DNA of 64,000 nt. It comes from Streptantibioticus silvisoli (GTDB lineage Bacteria > Actinomycetota > Actinomycetes > Streptomycetales > Streptomycetaceae). How positions within the stretch are numbered: position 1 is the stretch's first letter; every line of letters begins with the position of its first letter. The notes beneath the pieces were generated by a model. It was not told the DNA's origin. It saw only the letters and a list, made by a program, of their open reading frames with translations, and ran no database searches. The stretch covers positions 1 to 64,000 of the forward strand of contig NZ_JAAGKO020000010.1 of the NCBI RefSeq assembly GCF_027947535.2. Reading direction: 5' to 3'. A program made the translations under genes and the position numbers. Shown piece by piece: positions 41,747 through 53,100 of this stretch.

Positions 41747-44700
41747 ATGCGCACCGAACTCATCCGGCCGCTGCACGAACTGATCGCGACGCATGCCGCC
41801 GAGCGACCGGACAAGACGGCCTACCACGACGCCCGTACGTCGGTGACGTACGGCGAACTCGCCGGGCGCACCGGGCGGCTGGCCGGACACCTGGCGGCCC
41901 TGGGGCTGGAGCGCGGGGCCCGCGCGGCGCTGTGCCTGGGCAACCGGGTGGAGATGGTGGAGAGCTACCTCGCCGTCACCCGGGCCGCCGCGGTGGGCGT
42001 GGCGATCAACCCGAACTGCTCGGACGACGAACTGGCCTACCTGCTGGACGACTGCTCGGCCGCCCTGGTGATCACCGACCGGGCCCGCGCCGACCAGGTC
42101 GCGCGGGTCGCCGGGGCCGGCGTCGGCGTGGTGGTCGTCGGACCGGACGAGCCCGCCGCGGGCCGGTGGCACTACGAGACGCTGGCGACCACCGAGCCGC
42201 CCGCCGCGCCGCGCGACGACCTGGGGCTGGACGAGCCGGCCTGGATGCTCTACACCTCCGGCACCACCGGATCGCCCAAGGGCGTGCCGTCGACCCAGCG
42301 CGGCTCGCTGTGGGCGACCGCCTCGTGCAACGCGCCCATCCTGGGCCTGTGCGAGGACGACCGGATGCTGTGGCCGATGCCGCTCTTCCACTGCGTGGCG
42401 CACAACCTGTGCGTGCTGGGTGTGCTGGCGGTCGGGGCGACCGCGCACATCATGGACGGGCTGGCGGCCGAGGAGATCCTGCGCACGGTGCGCGAGGAGC
42501 GTTCGACGTTCCTGGTCGGCGTTCCGACGATGTTCCACCACATGGTGGAGGCCGCGCTGGCCGGTGACGTGCCGGTGCACGACCTGCGGGTGTGCATGGT
42601 CGCCGGTTCGGCGTGCCCGGAACCGCTGCACGAGGCGTTCGCCGAGGCGTTCGGCATCTCGCTGCTGGACAGTTACGGCTCCACCGAGACCGGCGGGGCG
42701 ATCACCACGAACTGGCCGGCCCGGCCGCGCGTGCCCGGCTCCTGCGGGCTGCCGCTGCCCGGGCTGGAGCTGCGGCTGACCGACCCGGGGACCGGCCAGG
42801 AGGTGCCGCAGGGCGCGGAGGGCGAGATCTGGGTGGACAGCCCGGCGATGATGACCGGCTACCACGGCAAGCCCGCCGAGACCGCCGCCGTGATGTCCGA
42901 CGGCTGGTACCGCACCGGTGACCTGGCACGCCGGGACGCGGCCGGGTACATCAGCATCACCGGCCGGATCAAGGAACTGATCATCCGCGGCGGGGAGAAC
43001 ATCCACCCCGCGGAGGTGGAACGCGTGCTGGCCTCGGTGCCGGGGGTCGCGGAGGCCGCGGTGGGCGGCCGGGCGCACGACGCGCTCGGTGAGGTGCCGG
43101 TGGCCTACCTGGTGGCCGGCCCGGAGGGCATCGATGCGCAGCTGGTGCTGGAGACCTGCCGCGCCCGGCTGTCGTACTTCAAGATCCCCGACGAGCTGCT
43201 CCAGGTCGAGGCGATCCCGCGCACCGCGGCCGGGAAGATCGCCCGGCGCGAACTGGCGGGGCTGCCCGCCAGGTCGCTGGCGGTCAACCCGGTGACGGCC
43301 GCCCGGCCGCAGCAGGAGGGTCCGGCGCAGGGCGCGGACCACGCCACGCCGGCCATGCTCGGCGCGGTCGGGGCGCACCACCCGCTGCTGGGCGCGGTGG
43401 TGGACCTGCCGGACTCCGACGCGGTGGTCTTCACCGGCCGCCTGTCGGCGGACCGGCACGACTGGCTGGACGACTGCCTGGTGGCCGGTACCCGGGGGGT
43501 GCCCGGTTCCGTGCTCGTCGAACTGGCGGTCCGGGCCGGCGACGAGGTCGGGGCGGGACGCCTGGAGAACCTCGTGCCCGCCGAGCCGCTGGTGCTGCCG
43601 CCGTCCGGCGGTGTGCAGGTGCGGGTGACCGTGGGACCGGCCTGGGACACCGGGCGGCGGCCGCTCACCGTCCACTCGCGCGGCGACGGGGAGGTCAGCG
43701 GACGGCAGTGGATGTGCCACGCCAACGGCATCCTCGCCCCGGACACGGCGACCGCTGCGTGGGACGCGAGCGTGTGGCCCCCGGTCGACGCCGAGCCCCT
43801 ACCGCTGCCCGCCGACCCCGCGCAGCAGGCCGCGGCCGGCCACGGGCGGGTACGCGGGGTGTGGCGGCGCGGCGACGAGGTGTTCGCGGAGGTGGCGCTG
43901 GACGGCGAACGGGCCGGTGAGGGCGCCGCGTTCGGCCTGCACCCGCTGCTGCTGGACACCGCGATCCATCCGCTGCGGGCCGGACTGGCCGGCCCGGACG
44001 CCGGTACCGAGCCGGGCGCCTGGCGCGGGGTGTCGCTGCACGCGGCGGGCGCGGCGGTCCTGCGGGTGCGGATCACCCCGGCCGAGCAGGGCGCGGTACG
44101 GATCGAGACGGCGGACGCCACCGGCGTTCCGGTGCTGACGGTCGACTCGCTGGAGGCCCGGCCGGTCTCGCGGGCGCGGCTGCGGGTGGCGGGCGCGGCA
44201 CAGCAGGACGGCCTGTTCAGCGTGGAGTGGCAGGACGTGGACCTGCCGGCGCCGGCGGACCCGCGTCCGCAGCGCTGGGCGGTGGTGGGCGAGGACCCGT
44301 TGAAGGCCCGCGCGGGCCTGATGGCGGCCGGGCAGTACGCCGAGTCCTACCCCGACCTGGAAACGCTGGCGGCCCGGGCCGCGGCGGACTCGGTGCCGGA
44401 CGTGGTGGTCGTGACGTGCGCCCCGGACCCGGCCGCCGGCCAGGACGTCGCCGCGGTCACGCACCGCACGACCGGGCAGGCGCTGGGCTGGGCCCGTTCG
44501 TGGCTGACGAGCGCGGCGTTCGACGGTTCGCGGCTGGTGTTCCTGACCCGTGGCGCGGTGCCGGCCCCGGGCGACGGGCCGTCCCCGCTCCCGGCGGCCG
44601 GTGCCGTGTGGGGGCTGGTGCGGGCCGCGCAGAGCGAGGCACCGGGGCGTTTCGTACTGGTGGACTTCGAGGGCGGCAAGCCGGCCTGGCGTGCCGTGCG

Positions 44701-45901
44701 GCGTGCCCTCGGGTCGGGCGAGCCGCAGGTGGCGGTGCACGGCCGGACGGTGCGGGTGCCGGTCCTGGAACGTGAGTATCCGGCCGCTCCGGGCCCGCTG
44801 ACGCCGGCCCTGGACGGCGGCACGGTGCTGGTGGCCGGCGGCACGGGCCGGCTGGGCGCCCTGGTCGCCCGGCACCTGGTCGCCGAACGGGGCGCGCGCG
44901 ACCTGCTGCTGGTCAGCCGTCGCGGCCCGGACGCGCCGGGCGCCGGCGATCTGCGGACCGAACTGGCCGCGCTGGGCGCCCGGGTGACGGTGGCCGCCTG
45001 CGACGTGACGGACCGCGCCGCGCTGGCCGGGCTGCTGGAGCGGTTGCCCGCCGACCGGCCGCTGACGGCGGTGGTGCACGCCACCGGGGTGGCCGACGAC
45101 GGCATCCTGACCTCCCTGACGCCGGACCGGCTGTCCACCGCGACCCGCTCGGCGGTGGAGGGGCTGGCGGTGCTGCGCGAGGTGACGGCGGGTCTGGACC
45201 TTTCGGCGTTCTGGGTGTTCTGCACCGTCGCCGGGGTGCTGGGCAGCGCGGGGCGCGGCGCCCACGCGGCGGCCGGCGCGTTCGTCGACGCCTGGGCGCA
45301 CGGGTTGCGCGCCGAGGGCGTTGCGGCCCGCTGCGTGGCGCTGGGCCCGTGGGAGCCGGACGGCGCGGCACCGGCGGCGGACTCGCCGGAGCGGCGCCGG
45401 GCCCGGCGCGACGGGCTGTCGACCGTCACCGCCGAGCAGGGGCTGCTGCTGGTGGACGCCGCGTGGTCGACGGGGCTGGGCTCGGTGGTCGCCGCGCCGC
45501 TGGACTTCACCGCGCTGCGCGACCGGGCCCGGGCGGGAGAGGTTCCGACGCTGCTGCGCCGGCTGCTGCCCGCCGCCGCCCGCCGCCGCGCGTGCGACAC
45601 CCCGGCCGGGGCGCTGGACCTTCGGCAGCGGACCGCGGCGATGACCGAGGAGGAGCGGGACGCGGTTCTGCTCGATCTGGTGCGGTCCCAGGTGGCCGTC
45701 TCGCTCGGGTACGCGTCGGCGGAGGCGGTCGACGCGCAGCGCACCATGAAGGAGTTCGGCTTCGACTCGCTGACGGCGCTGACCGTCCGCAACGCACTGA
45801 ACGCGGCCACCGGCCTCACCCTGGCCCAGGCCGTGGTCTTCGACTTCGCGACGCCGGCCGCGCTCGCGCTGCACCTCAAGAGCGAGCTTCTCGCCCGCTG
45901 A
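41747..45901 (+). CDS. PKS loading protein: CoA-ligase/adenylation domain, dead DH, dead KR, ACP
   Basis: 1384 aa. The adenylation domain (1-515) is complete: YTSGTTGSPKG about 167, YGSTETGG about 309, YRTGDL about 387, GGENIHP, and the catalytic Lys of AAGKIARRE about 496. A DH-fold region (543-805) reads HDWLDDCLVAGTRGVPG, with Cys where the catalytic His belongs. The KR (from about 1030, GGTGRLG) has FCTVAG for FSSxAG and AHAAAG for the YAAAN motif, so Ser and Tyr are lost. The ACP has GFDSL about 1338. There is no KS or AT and no C-terminal docking tail after the ACP. It should activate a free carboxylic acid and load it on its own ACP. The start is uncertain: ATG 41747 is used; GTG 41735 and TTG 41720 are possible. 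The naphthoate made by the mqn genes is the obvious candidate substrate. Confidence 0.88.
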   Translation: MRTELIRPLHELIATHAAERPDKTAYHDARTSVTYGELAGRTGRLAGHLAALGLERGARAALCLGNRVEMVESYLAVTRAAAVGVAINPNCSDDELAYLLDDCSAALVITDRARADQVARVAGAGVGVVVVGPDEPAAGRWHYETLATTEPPAAPRDDLGLDEPAWMLYTSGTTGSPKGVPSTQRGSLWATASCNAPILGLCEDDRMLWPMPLFHCVAHNLCVLGVLAVGATAHIMDGLAAEEILRTVREERSTFLVGVPTMFHHMVEAALAGDVPVHDLRVCMVAGSACPEPLHEAFAEAFGISLLDSYGSTETGGAITTNWPARPRVPGSCGLPLPGLELRLTDPGTGQEVPQGAEGEIWVDSPAMMTGYHGKPAETAAVMSDGWYRTGDLARRDAAGYISITGRIKELIIRGGENIHPAEVERVLASVPGVAEAAVGGRAHDALGEVPVAYLVAGPEGIDAQLVLETCRARLSYFKIPDELLQVEAIPRTAAGKIARRELAGLPARSLAVNPVTAARPQQEGPAQGADHATPAMLGAVGAHHPLLGAVVDLPDSDAVVFTGRLSADRHDWLDDCLVAGTRGVPGSVLVELAVRAGDEVGAGRLENLVPAEPLVLPPSGGVQVRVTVGPAWDTGRRPLTVHSRGDGEVSGRQWMCHANGILAPDTATAAWDASVWPPVDAEPLPLPADPAQQAAAGHGRVRGVWRRGDEVFAEVALDGERAGEGAAFGLHPLLLDTAIHPLRAGLAGPDAGTEPGAWRGVSLHAAGAAVLRVRITPAEQGAVRIETADATGVPVLTVDSLEARPVSRARLRVAGAAQQDGLFSVEWQDVDLPAPADPRPQRWAVVGEDPLKARAGLMAAGQYAESYPDLETLAARAAADSVPDVVVVTCAPDPAAGQDVAAVTHRTTGQALGWARSWLTSAAFDGSRLVFLTRGAVPAPGDGPSPLPAAGAVWGLVRAAQSEAPGRFVLVDFEGGKPAWRAVRRALGSGEPQVAVHGRTVRVPVLEREYPAAPGPLTPALDGGTVLVAGGTGRLGALVARHLVAERGARDLLLVSRRGPDAPGAGDLRTELAALGARVTVAACDVTDRAALAGLLERLPADRPLTAVVHATGVADDGILTSLTPDRLSTATRSAVEGLAVLREVTAGLDLSAFWVFCTVAGVLGSAGRGAHAAAGAFVDAWAHGLRAEGVAARCVALGPWEPDGAAPAADSPERRRARRDGLSTVTAEQGLLLVDAAWSTGLGSVVAAPLDFTALRDRARAGEVPTLLRRLLPAAARRRACDTPAGALDLRQRTAAMTEEERDAVLLDLVRSQVAVSLGYASAEAVDAQRTMKEFGFDSLTALTVRNALNAATGLTLAQAVVFDFATPAALALHLKSELLAR

Positions 45902-45938
45902 GTACCCGTCGTACACCGGACAGAACAGGAGATGGGCG

Positions 45939-46973
45939 ATGAAGGTCGACAACGTCCACATCAACTCGCTGGGGGTCGTGCTCCCCGAGTGGGCCAGCGC
46001 CGAGCAGGCCGTCGCCGACGGTCTGCTGGACGCGGAGATCATCAAGCTGAACGGGCTCACCGGGGCGCACATCGCCGGTGACGTCCCCGCGCTGGACATG
46101 GCGGTGACCGCGGCGCGCACGGCACTGGAGCGTTCCAAGCTCGACCCGGAGGAGATCGGCGCGCACATCCACAGCGCCGTGCACTACCAGGGGCCGGAGG
46201 CGTCGTACCCGCCCGGGTACATCCTGCGCGAGCTCGGGCTGCCGGTGATGCCGGCGTTCTACCTCCAGCAGGGCTGCAACGGCATGCTGGGTGCCCTGGA
46301 GGTGGCCATCGGGCAGATCACCGGGGCCGCGGAGGCGGAGGCGGTGCTGCTGACGACGGGGGAGAACTTCTCCGCGCCGGGGGTGGACCGCTGGAAGGGC
46401 TTCGGCCAGTCCTACATCTCCGGTGACGGCGCCGCCGCGGTGCTGGTCGGCGCCGAGGAGGGGTTCGCCCGGGTCCGCTCGCTCAACGCCGGTGTGCTGA
46501 ACGTGCTGGAGAAGTGGCACCGCGGCAACGGGCCGCTGCTGCTGCGCGACACGGGTGTGCCGACGCCGGGGATGCCGGAGCGCGCGACCCAGTTCAACGA
46601 GACGGAGATGTCGCTGTCGGAGACGCTGGACAAGGTCACCCGGTTCGGCCTGGACGTCATGCAGCGCTCGCTGGTCGACGCCGGCCTGAACGCCTCCGAC
46701 ATCGCGAAGGTCGTCTCGATCAACATGGACGGCCGGATGATCGAGTACTCGATCATGATGCCGCTGGGTCTGCCGATGTCCCGCTCGGCCTGGGACTTCG
46801 GCAAGTCGGTGGGCCACGTCGGCGGTGCCGACGTCTTCATCACCCTCGAACACCTGGTGCGCACCCGGGAGGTGGGACCGGGCGACAACGTCCTGCTGTT
46901 CTCCCAGGGGCCCGGCTGGATCTCCACCGCGGCCGTGGTGACCATCACCGACACCCCGCCCTGGGCGGTCTGA
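45939..46973 (+). CDS. KAS III-like acyltransferase (CerJ/DpsC type)
   Basis: 344 aa, thiolase fold related to FabH. The nucleophile is Cys113 in LQQGCNG. The usual FabH His motif HQANxRI is replaced by SINMDGR (261-266), and the Asn position of GNTSAAS reads GHVGGAD with His293 and Asp298. A Cys/His/Asp set instead of Cys/His/Asn is the hallmark of the CerJ/DpsC/ChlB group, which move acyl groups between carriers rather than condensing with malonyl-ACP. AGGAG precedes the ATG at 45939, only 37 nt after the loading protein, so the two are probably co-translated. Because the loading protein lacks a docking tail, shuttling its aryl group to the first PKS module is an attractive role, but other acyl transfers fit too. 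Confidence 0.85.
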   Translation: MKVDNVHINSLGVVLPEWASAEQAVADGLLDAEIIKLNGLTGAHIAGDVPALDMAVTAARTALERSKLDPEEIGAHIHSAVHYQGPEASYPPGYILRELGLPVMPAFYLQQGCNGMLGALEVAIGQITGAAEAEAVLLTTGENFSAPGVDRWKGFGQSYISGDGAAAVLVGAEEGFARVRSLNAGVLNVLEKWHRGNGPLLLRDTGVPTPGMPERATQFNETEMSLSETLDKVTRFGLDVMQRSLVDAGLNASDIAKVVSINMDGRMIEYSIMMPLGLPMSRSAWDFGKSVGHVGGADVFITLEHLVRTREVGPGDNVLLFSQGPGWISTAAVVTITDTPPWAV

Positions 46974-46993
46974 CCGCACCGCCCGGCAGGACG

Positions 46994-47036
46994 AACGCCC
47001 GCCGGCCACCGCGATACGCGGTGGCCGGCGGGCGTT
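46994..47036. terminator. Perfect 20-bp-stem terminator between convergent genes
   Basis: Arms 46994-47013 and 47017-47036 are exactly complementary around ATA. It follows the KAS III-like stop by 20 nt. Confidence 0.9.
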
Positions 47037-47098
47037 TCGGTGTGCCGATCGAGACGGGTGAGGACGGGCGGGGCCGGGCGGCCGGGCGGTGACAGGAC

Positions 47099-47132
47099 GG
47101 CGCCGTGGCGGGGTCCGCTCCGCCACGGCGCC
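47099..47132. terminator. 13-bp-stem terminator after PKS C
   Basis: GGCGCCGTGGCGG (47099-47111) and CCGCCACGGCGCC (47120-47132) pair around an 8-nt loop, 20 nt beyond the PKS C stop on the - strand. Together with the hairpin at 46994-47036 it insulates the two convergent operons. Confidence 0.85.
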
Positions 47133-47152
47133 GGGTCCTGCGGTGCCGCCGG

Positions 47153-50100
47153 TCAGTTCCCGATGGTGGTGGCCAGCCAGTCGGCGGTGGCCGCGGCGGT
47201 GCCGCGGGCGTAGGCCTCCATCATCGTGAAGTGGTTGCCGGTCACGTCGATCACGGTGTTCGCCCGCTCCCAGGCCGCCTGCCACTCCTCGGGCTCCAGC
47301 ACCCCGATGATGTCGGCCGACAGCGGCGGCTCGGAGGAGCGCACCAGCAGCACCGGGCACGACAGCTCGCCCGGTTCCCACTCGCCGATCATGCTGACGT
47401 ACCAGCTCATGGCGGTCAGCCGGGCCGAGTCCATGTGCGCGAACATCGACTCCCGGTCGAACATCCCGCCGATCATCTCCTGGGAGAACCGCAGGAACGG
47501 GGAGTCGGCCCGCGGCATGTAGGTGTCCAGCAGGACCACCGCGGCCGGCGGCCGGCCCGCCTTCTGCAGGTGGCAGGCGGTCGCGAGGGCCAGGATGCCT
47601 CCGGAGGAGGAACCCAGCAGGACCACGGGCTCGTCCCCCACGCACCGGGCCACCGACTCCGCCTGGAGTTCGGCGACCGCGTCGAGCGACTCGGGCAGCA
47701 TCTGCCCGGCGCCGAAGCCCTGGGTGGGCATCGCCCACACGTCGCGCTCACCGCGGAAGGCGGAGGCGAACCGCGCGTACTGGTGAACGCCGGCCAGCGC
47801 CACGTAGGAGCTGAAGCACACCAGCGGGGCGACCCCGGCGGCGCCGGTGGTCAGCCGGATCGCCTCGGGGACGACGGGCAGTTCACCGGGGCTGCTGAAC
47901 CGCGGCCGCAGTTCGGCCGCCGCCTGCAGCAGGGTGAAGCCCTCGTCGACCTTGCCCGACTCGCACGCCTGCTTGAACAGGGCGCCCAGGGTGTCCTCGC
48001 CGCCGGAGCTGCTGGCCGGCACCCCCGCCTGCGCGCCGGCCGCGGCCGGGCCGGCCAGCAGCAGCTGGTCGACGTGGCCGGCCAGCGCGTGGGCGTCGGG
48101 GTAGTCGAACAGCACCGTCGGCGGCAGTTGCAGCCCGGTGACCGTGGCGAGCTGGTTGCGCAGTTCGACCGCGGTCAGCGAGTCGAAGCCCTGCTCGGTG
48201 AAGAGCCGGTCGGGCTCGACCGCGTCCGGCGAGGCGTGGCCCAGCACGGCGGCGGCCCGCTCGCGCACCAGGCCGACCAGCGTCTCGCGCCGCTTGTCCT
48301 GGTCCAGGCCGGCCAGCAGGGCCGGCAGGCCGCCCGCCGGGGCGAGCGCCCCGGCCGCGGCGCGGCGCGGGGCCGCGGCGGACGGGCGCAGCAGCGCGTC
48401 GATGGCGTGCCGCCCGGGCGCGGTGCCCATGGCGACCAGGGCCGACCGGTCGGCGACGGCGAGCGCCGCGTCGAACAGGTCGAGTCCCTCCTCGGCCGAC
48501 AGCGGGCGCATACCGCCGCGGGCCATCCGGCGCCGGTCGGTCTCGCCCAGTTTGCCGGTCATCGCGCCGCCGACGTCCCACGAACCCCACGCCAGGGAGG
48601 TCGCGGGCAGGCCGAGGCCGCGGCGCCTGGCGGCCAGGCCGTCGAGGAAGGCGTTGGCCGCGGCGTAGTTGGCCTGTCCCGGGGAGCCGAAGGAGCCGGC
48701 CACCGAGGAGAACAGGACGAACGCCGCCAGCGGCAGTCGCGCCGTCAGCTCGTGCAGCAGCCACGCCGCGTCGGCCTTGGGCCGCAGCACGCGGTCGAAG
48801 CGGGCGGCGTCCAGCGAGGTCACGGTGCCGTCGTCCAGGACGCCGGCGGCGTGCACGACCGCGCCGAGCGGGTGGTCGGCCGGTACCCGGGCCAGCAGCT
48901 GTTCGACGGCCGCGCGGTCGCCGACGTCGCAGGAGACCAGGTCCACCCGGGCCCCGGCGGCGGTCAGTTCGGCGACCAGGTCGGCGGCGCCGGGGGCGTC
49001 GGGCCCGCTGCGGCTGGTGAGCAGCAGGCTGCGCACCCGGTGGGCGTCGACCAGGCGCCGGGCGACGAGCCGGCCCAGCGCGCCGGTCGCGCCGGTGACC
49101 AGCACCGTCGCGCCGTCGGGCAGTGCCGGGGCGGGTTCGCCGGCCTCGGTGCGGGCCAGTCCCGGCAGCAGCAGGCGGCCGTCGCGGACCGCGGACTGCG
49201 GGTGCGCGGCGGCGACCGCGGCCAGCAGTCCCTGGTCGGAGGTCTCGGCGGCGTCGAGGTCGATGATCTGGAAGCGGTCGGGGTTCTCGGTCTGGGCGGC
49301 GCGGATCATGCCCCACAGCGCGGCGGAGGCCAGGTCCGCGACGTCCTCGTCGGGGACCGTGGCGATGGCCCGGCGGGTGACGAAGACCAGCCGCGAGCCG
49401 CTGAAGCGCTCGTCCTGGAGCCAGCCGCGGCAGATGTCGTGGCTGGCGGCCAGCAGGCCGCGCACGGCCCGCGGTACGGCCGAGCCGTCGCCGTCGCGCG
49501 CCTCGGGGGCGACCAGGACGACGTCGGGCATGGTCATGGCGGTGTCGACGGCCTTGCCCAGCGACTCCAGGTCGGCGTACGTCTCCAGGTGCACACCGGC
49601 CGCGTCCAGCGCGCCGGCCACCCGGTCGTCGCCCTCGCCCAGCACGATCCAGCGGACCGACTCCGGGGCGGGCACCGCGGTCGCGGCGGTCAGGGCGCGC
49701 CACTCCAGGTGGAGCAGGCTCTGCCCGGCCGCGGCCGCGCGGTCCGGCATCTGGTCGGCGGAGACCGCGCGCAGGGTCAGCGCGTCGGCGTAGGCGACCG
49801 GGGCGCCCTCGGGGTCGGTGACGAGCACGGAGAACCCGTTGGGGTGGCCGGCCGGGGCCAGGCGGACCCGCAGGTCGGTGGCGCCCCGGGCGTACAGCGA
49901 CAGGCCGTTCCACGCGAACGGGAGCATCGCCTCACCGGCCGGCTCCGCCTGCTGTCCGGCATCGGTGTCGGCGCCGGTGTCGGCGCCGGCGTTGACCAGC
50001 AGCGACTGGACGGCGGCGTCGAGCAGCGCGGGGTGCAGGGTGAAGCGGTCGGCCTCGGCGCGGTCGGGTTCGGGCAGGGCGACCTCGGCGAACAGTTCCT

Positions 50101-53100
50101 CGCCGCGCCGCCAGACGGTCCGCAGGCCCTGGAAGGCCGGGCCGTAGTCGAACCCGGCGGCGGCGAACAGCTCGTAGTGCGCGCCGTCGGTGACCTGCTG
50201 GGCGCCGGGCGGCGGCCATTCGGTCAGCCGCTCGGGCAGGGTGTCCGGCTGCGGGGCGAGGGTGCCCTGGGCGTGCCGTTCCCATGCGGCGTCGTCGTTC
50301 TCGGCCCGCGAGTGCACCGCGAAGGCGCGGCGGCCGTTGTCGTCGGCCGCTTCGACGACGAGCTGGATCTGCACGCCGCCGTCCTCGGGCAGCACCAGCG
50401 GGGTCTGGAGGGTGAGTTCGGCCAGGTGGCCGCAGCCGGCGCGGTCACCGGCGTGCACGGCCAGGTCGAGGTAACCGGTGGCGGGCAGGATGACCCGGCC
50501 CAGTACGGCGTGGTCGGCGAGCCAGGGGTGGGTGTGCACCGACAGCCGTCCGGTGTAGACGACGCTGTCGGACCCGGCGGGGCTCAGCGCCGCGCCGAGG
50601 AAGGGATGGCCGACGCGGTCGATGCCGACCGCTTCGAGGTCGCCGGCCCACGTCGCGCCCCGCAGCCAGTAGCGGTCGTGCTGGAAGGCGTAGGTGGGCA
50701 GCTCGACCTGCCGGGCGCCGGCGAACAGGATGCGCCAGTCGGGCGACAGGCCGTGCGTGTGCAGGGCGCCGACGGCGGTCAGCAGGCTGCGGACCTCCGG
50801 GGCGTCCTTGCGCAGGGCCGGCACCACCAGCGCCTCGTCGGCGTCGAGGCAGCCGCGGGCCATGGCGGTCAGCGTGGCGTCCGGTCCGGTCTCCAGCAGG
50901 CGGGTGACCCGCAGCTCGCGCAGGGTGCGCACCGCGTCGTGGAACCGCACGGTCGCCCGCACGTGGCCCACCCAGTACTCGGGGTCGGTCAGTTCCGCGG
51001 CGGTGGCCGCCCGGCCGGTGACGGAGGAGACGATGCCCAGCCGGGGCGGGGCGTAGCTCAGGCCGGCGGCGACCGCGCGGAACTCGTCGAGCATGGGTTC
51101 CATCAGCGGGGAGTGGAAGGCGTGGCTGACCCGCAGCCGGCTGGTCCGGCGCCCCAGGGCCTCGAAGTGGGCCGCGACGCGCAGGGCGGCCTGCTCGTCG
51201 CCGGAGACGACGGTCGCGGCGGGGCCGTTGAGCGCGGCGATGTCCACCGTGCCGTTCTCGGGCTCCAGCAGCGGGCGGACCTCGTCCTCGGAGGCCTGGA
51301 CGGCGACCATGGCGCCGCCGGACGGCAGGGCCTGCATCAGGCGGCCGCGGGCGGCGACCAGCGCGCAGGCGTCGTCCAGCGACAGCACGCCGGCGACGTG
51401 GGCGGCGGCGATCTCGCCGACGGAGTGGCCGGCCAGGTGGTCGGCGGTCACCCCCCACGACTCCAGGAGCCGGAAGAGGGCGACCTCGACCGCGAACAGC
51501 GCGGGCTGCGCGAACGCGGTGCGCTCCAGGGCGGCGGCGTCGGTGCCGAAGACCGTCTCGCGCAGTCCGTCGATGCGGGCGCAGACCGCGTCGAAGGTTT
51601 CGGCGTAGACCGGGAACGCCTCGTGCAGCGCGCGTCCCATGCCCAGCCGCTGGGCGCCCTGGCCGGTGAACAGGAAGGCGGTCCTGCCGCCCGTCCTGGC
51701 GGAGCCGACCGGGGTCTCGCGGGTGGGGTTGCCGTCGGCCAGGGTCCGCAGGCCGTCCATCAGGGCCACCCGGTCCTCGCCGAGCACGACGGCGCGGTGG
51801 TCCTGCAGGGAGCGGCCGGTGGCCAGCGTCAGGCCCACGTCGCGCGGGTCGAGCGCCGGCCGGTCGGTGAGGTGGTCCAGCAGGCGGCGGGCCTGGTCGC
51901 GCAGGGCCTGCGGGGTGCGGCCCGACAGCGGCCACGCCACGGTGCCTGCGGCCGCCGGCCGCGGTGAGGGGGCAGAGTCGGCGGGGGTTTCGGGAGCGGC
52001 CTCGGCGGGCGGCTCCTCCAGGATGAGGTGGGCGTTGGTGCCGCTGATGCCGAACGAGGAGACCGCGGCCCGTCGGGGGCGGTCCTCGCGCTGCGGCCAG
52101 GCGGAGTTCTCCGTCATCAGGCGCACCTGGCCGGCGTCCCAGTCGACGTGCGTGGAGGGGGCGTCGACGTGCAGGGTCCTGGGCAGCAGGCCGTGCCGCA
52201 TCGCCAGCAGGATCTTCATGACGCCGGCCACACCGGCGCCGGCCTGCGTGTGGCCGATGTTGGACTTCACCGAGCCGAGCAGCAGCGGCTGGTCCTGCGG
52301 CCGGTCCTGGCCGTAGGTGGCCAGCACCGCCTGCGCCTCGATGGGGTCGCCCAGCGTGGTGCCGGTGCCGTGGCCCTCGACGACGTCGACGTCCGCGGCC
52401 GCCAGGCCGGAGTTGGCCAGCGCCTGCCGGATGACCCGCTGCTGCGCGGGGCCGTTGGGGGCGCTCAGGCCGTTGGAGGCGCCGTCCTGGTTGACGGCGG
52501 AGCCGGCGATGACCGCGAGGACCGGGTGGCCGTTGCGGCGGGCGTCGGACAGCCGCTCCACCAGGAGCATGCCGCCGCCCTCGGAGAAGCCGGTGCCGTC
52601 GGCGGCGTCCGCGTAGGACTTGCAGCGGCCGTCGGCGGCCAGGCCGCGCTGCCGGCTGAAGTCCACGAACAGGCCGGGGGTGGACATGACGGTCAGGCCG
52701 CCGGCCAGCGCCAGGTCGCACTCCCCCAGCCGCAGCGACTGGGCCGCCAGGTGCAGGGCGACCAGCGAGGAGGAGCAGGCGGTGTCCACCGTGACGGCGG
52801 GGCCTTCGAGGCCGAAGGTGTAGGACAGCCGGCCCGACATCACGCTGGCGGAGTTGCCGGTGCCCAGGTGCGCGGTGGCGTCCTCCTGGCCGGGGGCCAG
52901 CGCGCGGGAGGAGTAGTCCTGGTAGTTGGTGCCGGCGAAGACGCCGGTGCGGCTGCCGCGCAGCAGCGCCGGGTCGATGCCGGCCCGTTCGAACGCCTCC
53001 CAGGAGATCTCCAGCAGCAGCCGCTGCTGGGGGTCCATCGCGGTCGCCTCACGCGGCGAGATCCCGAAGAAGCCGGGGTCGAAGTCGGCGACGCCGTCGA

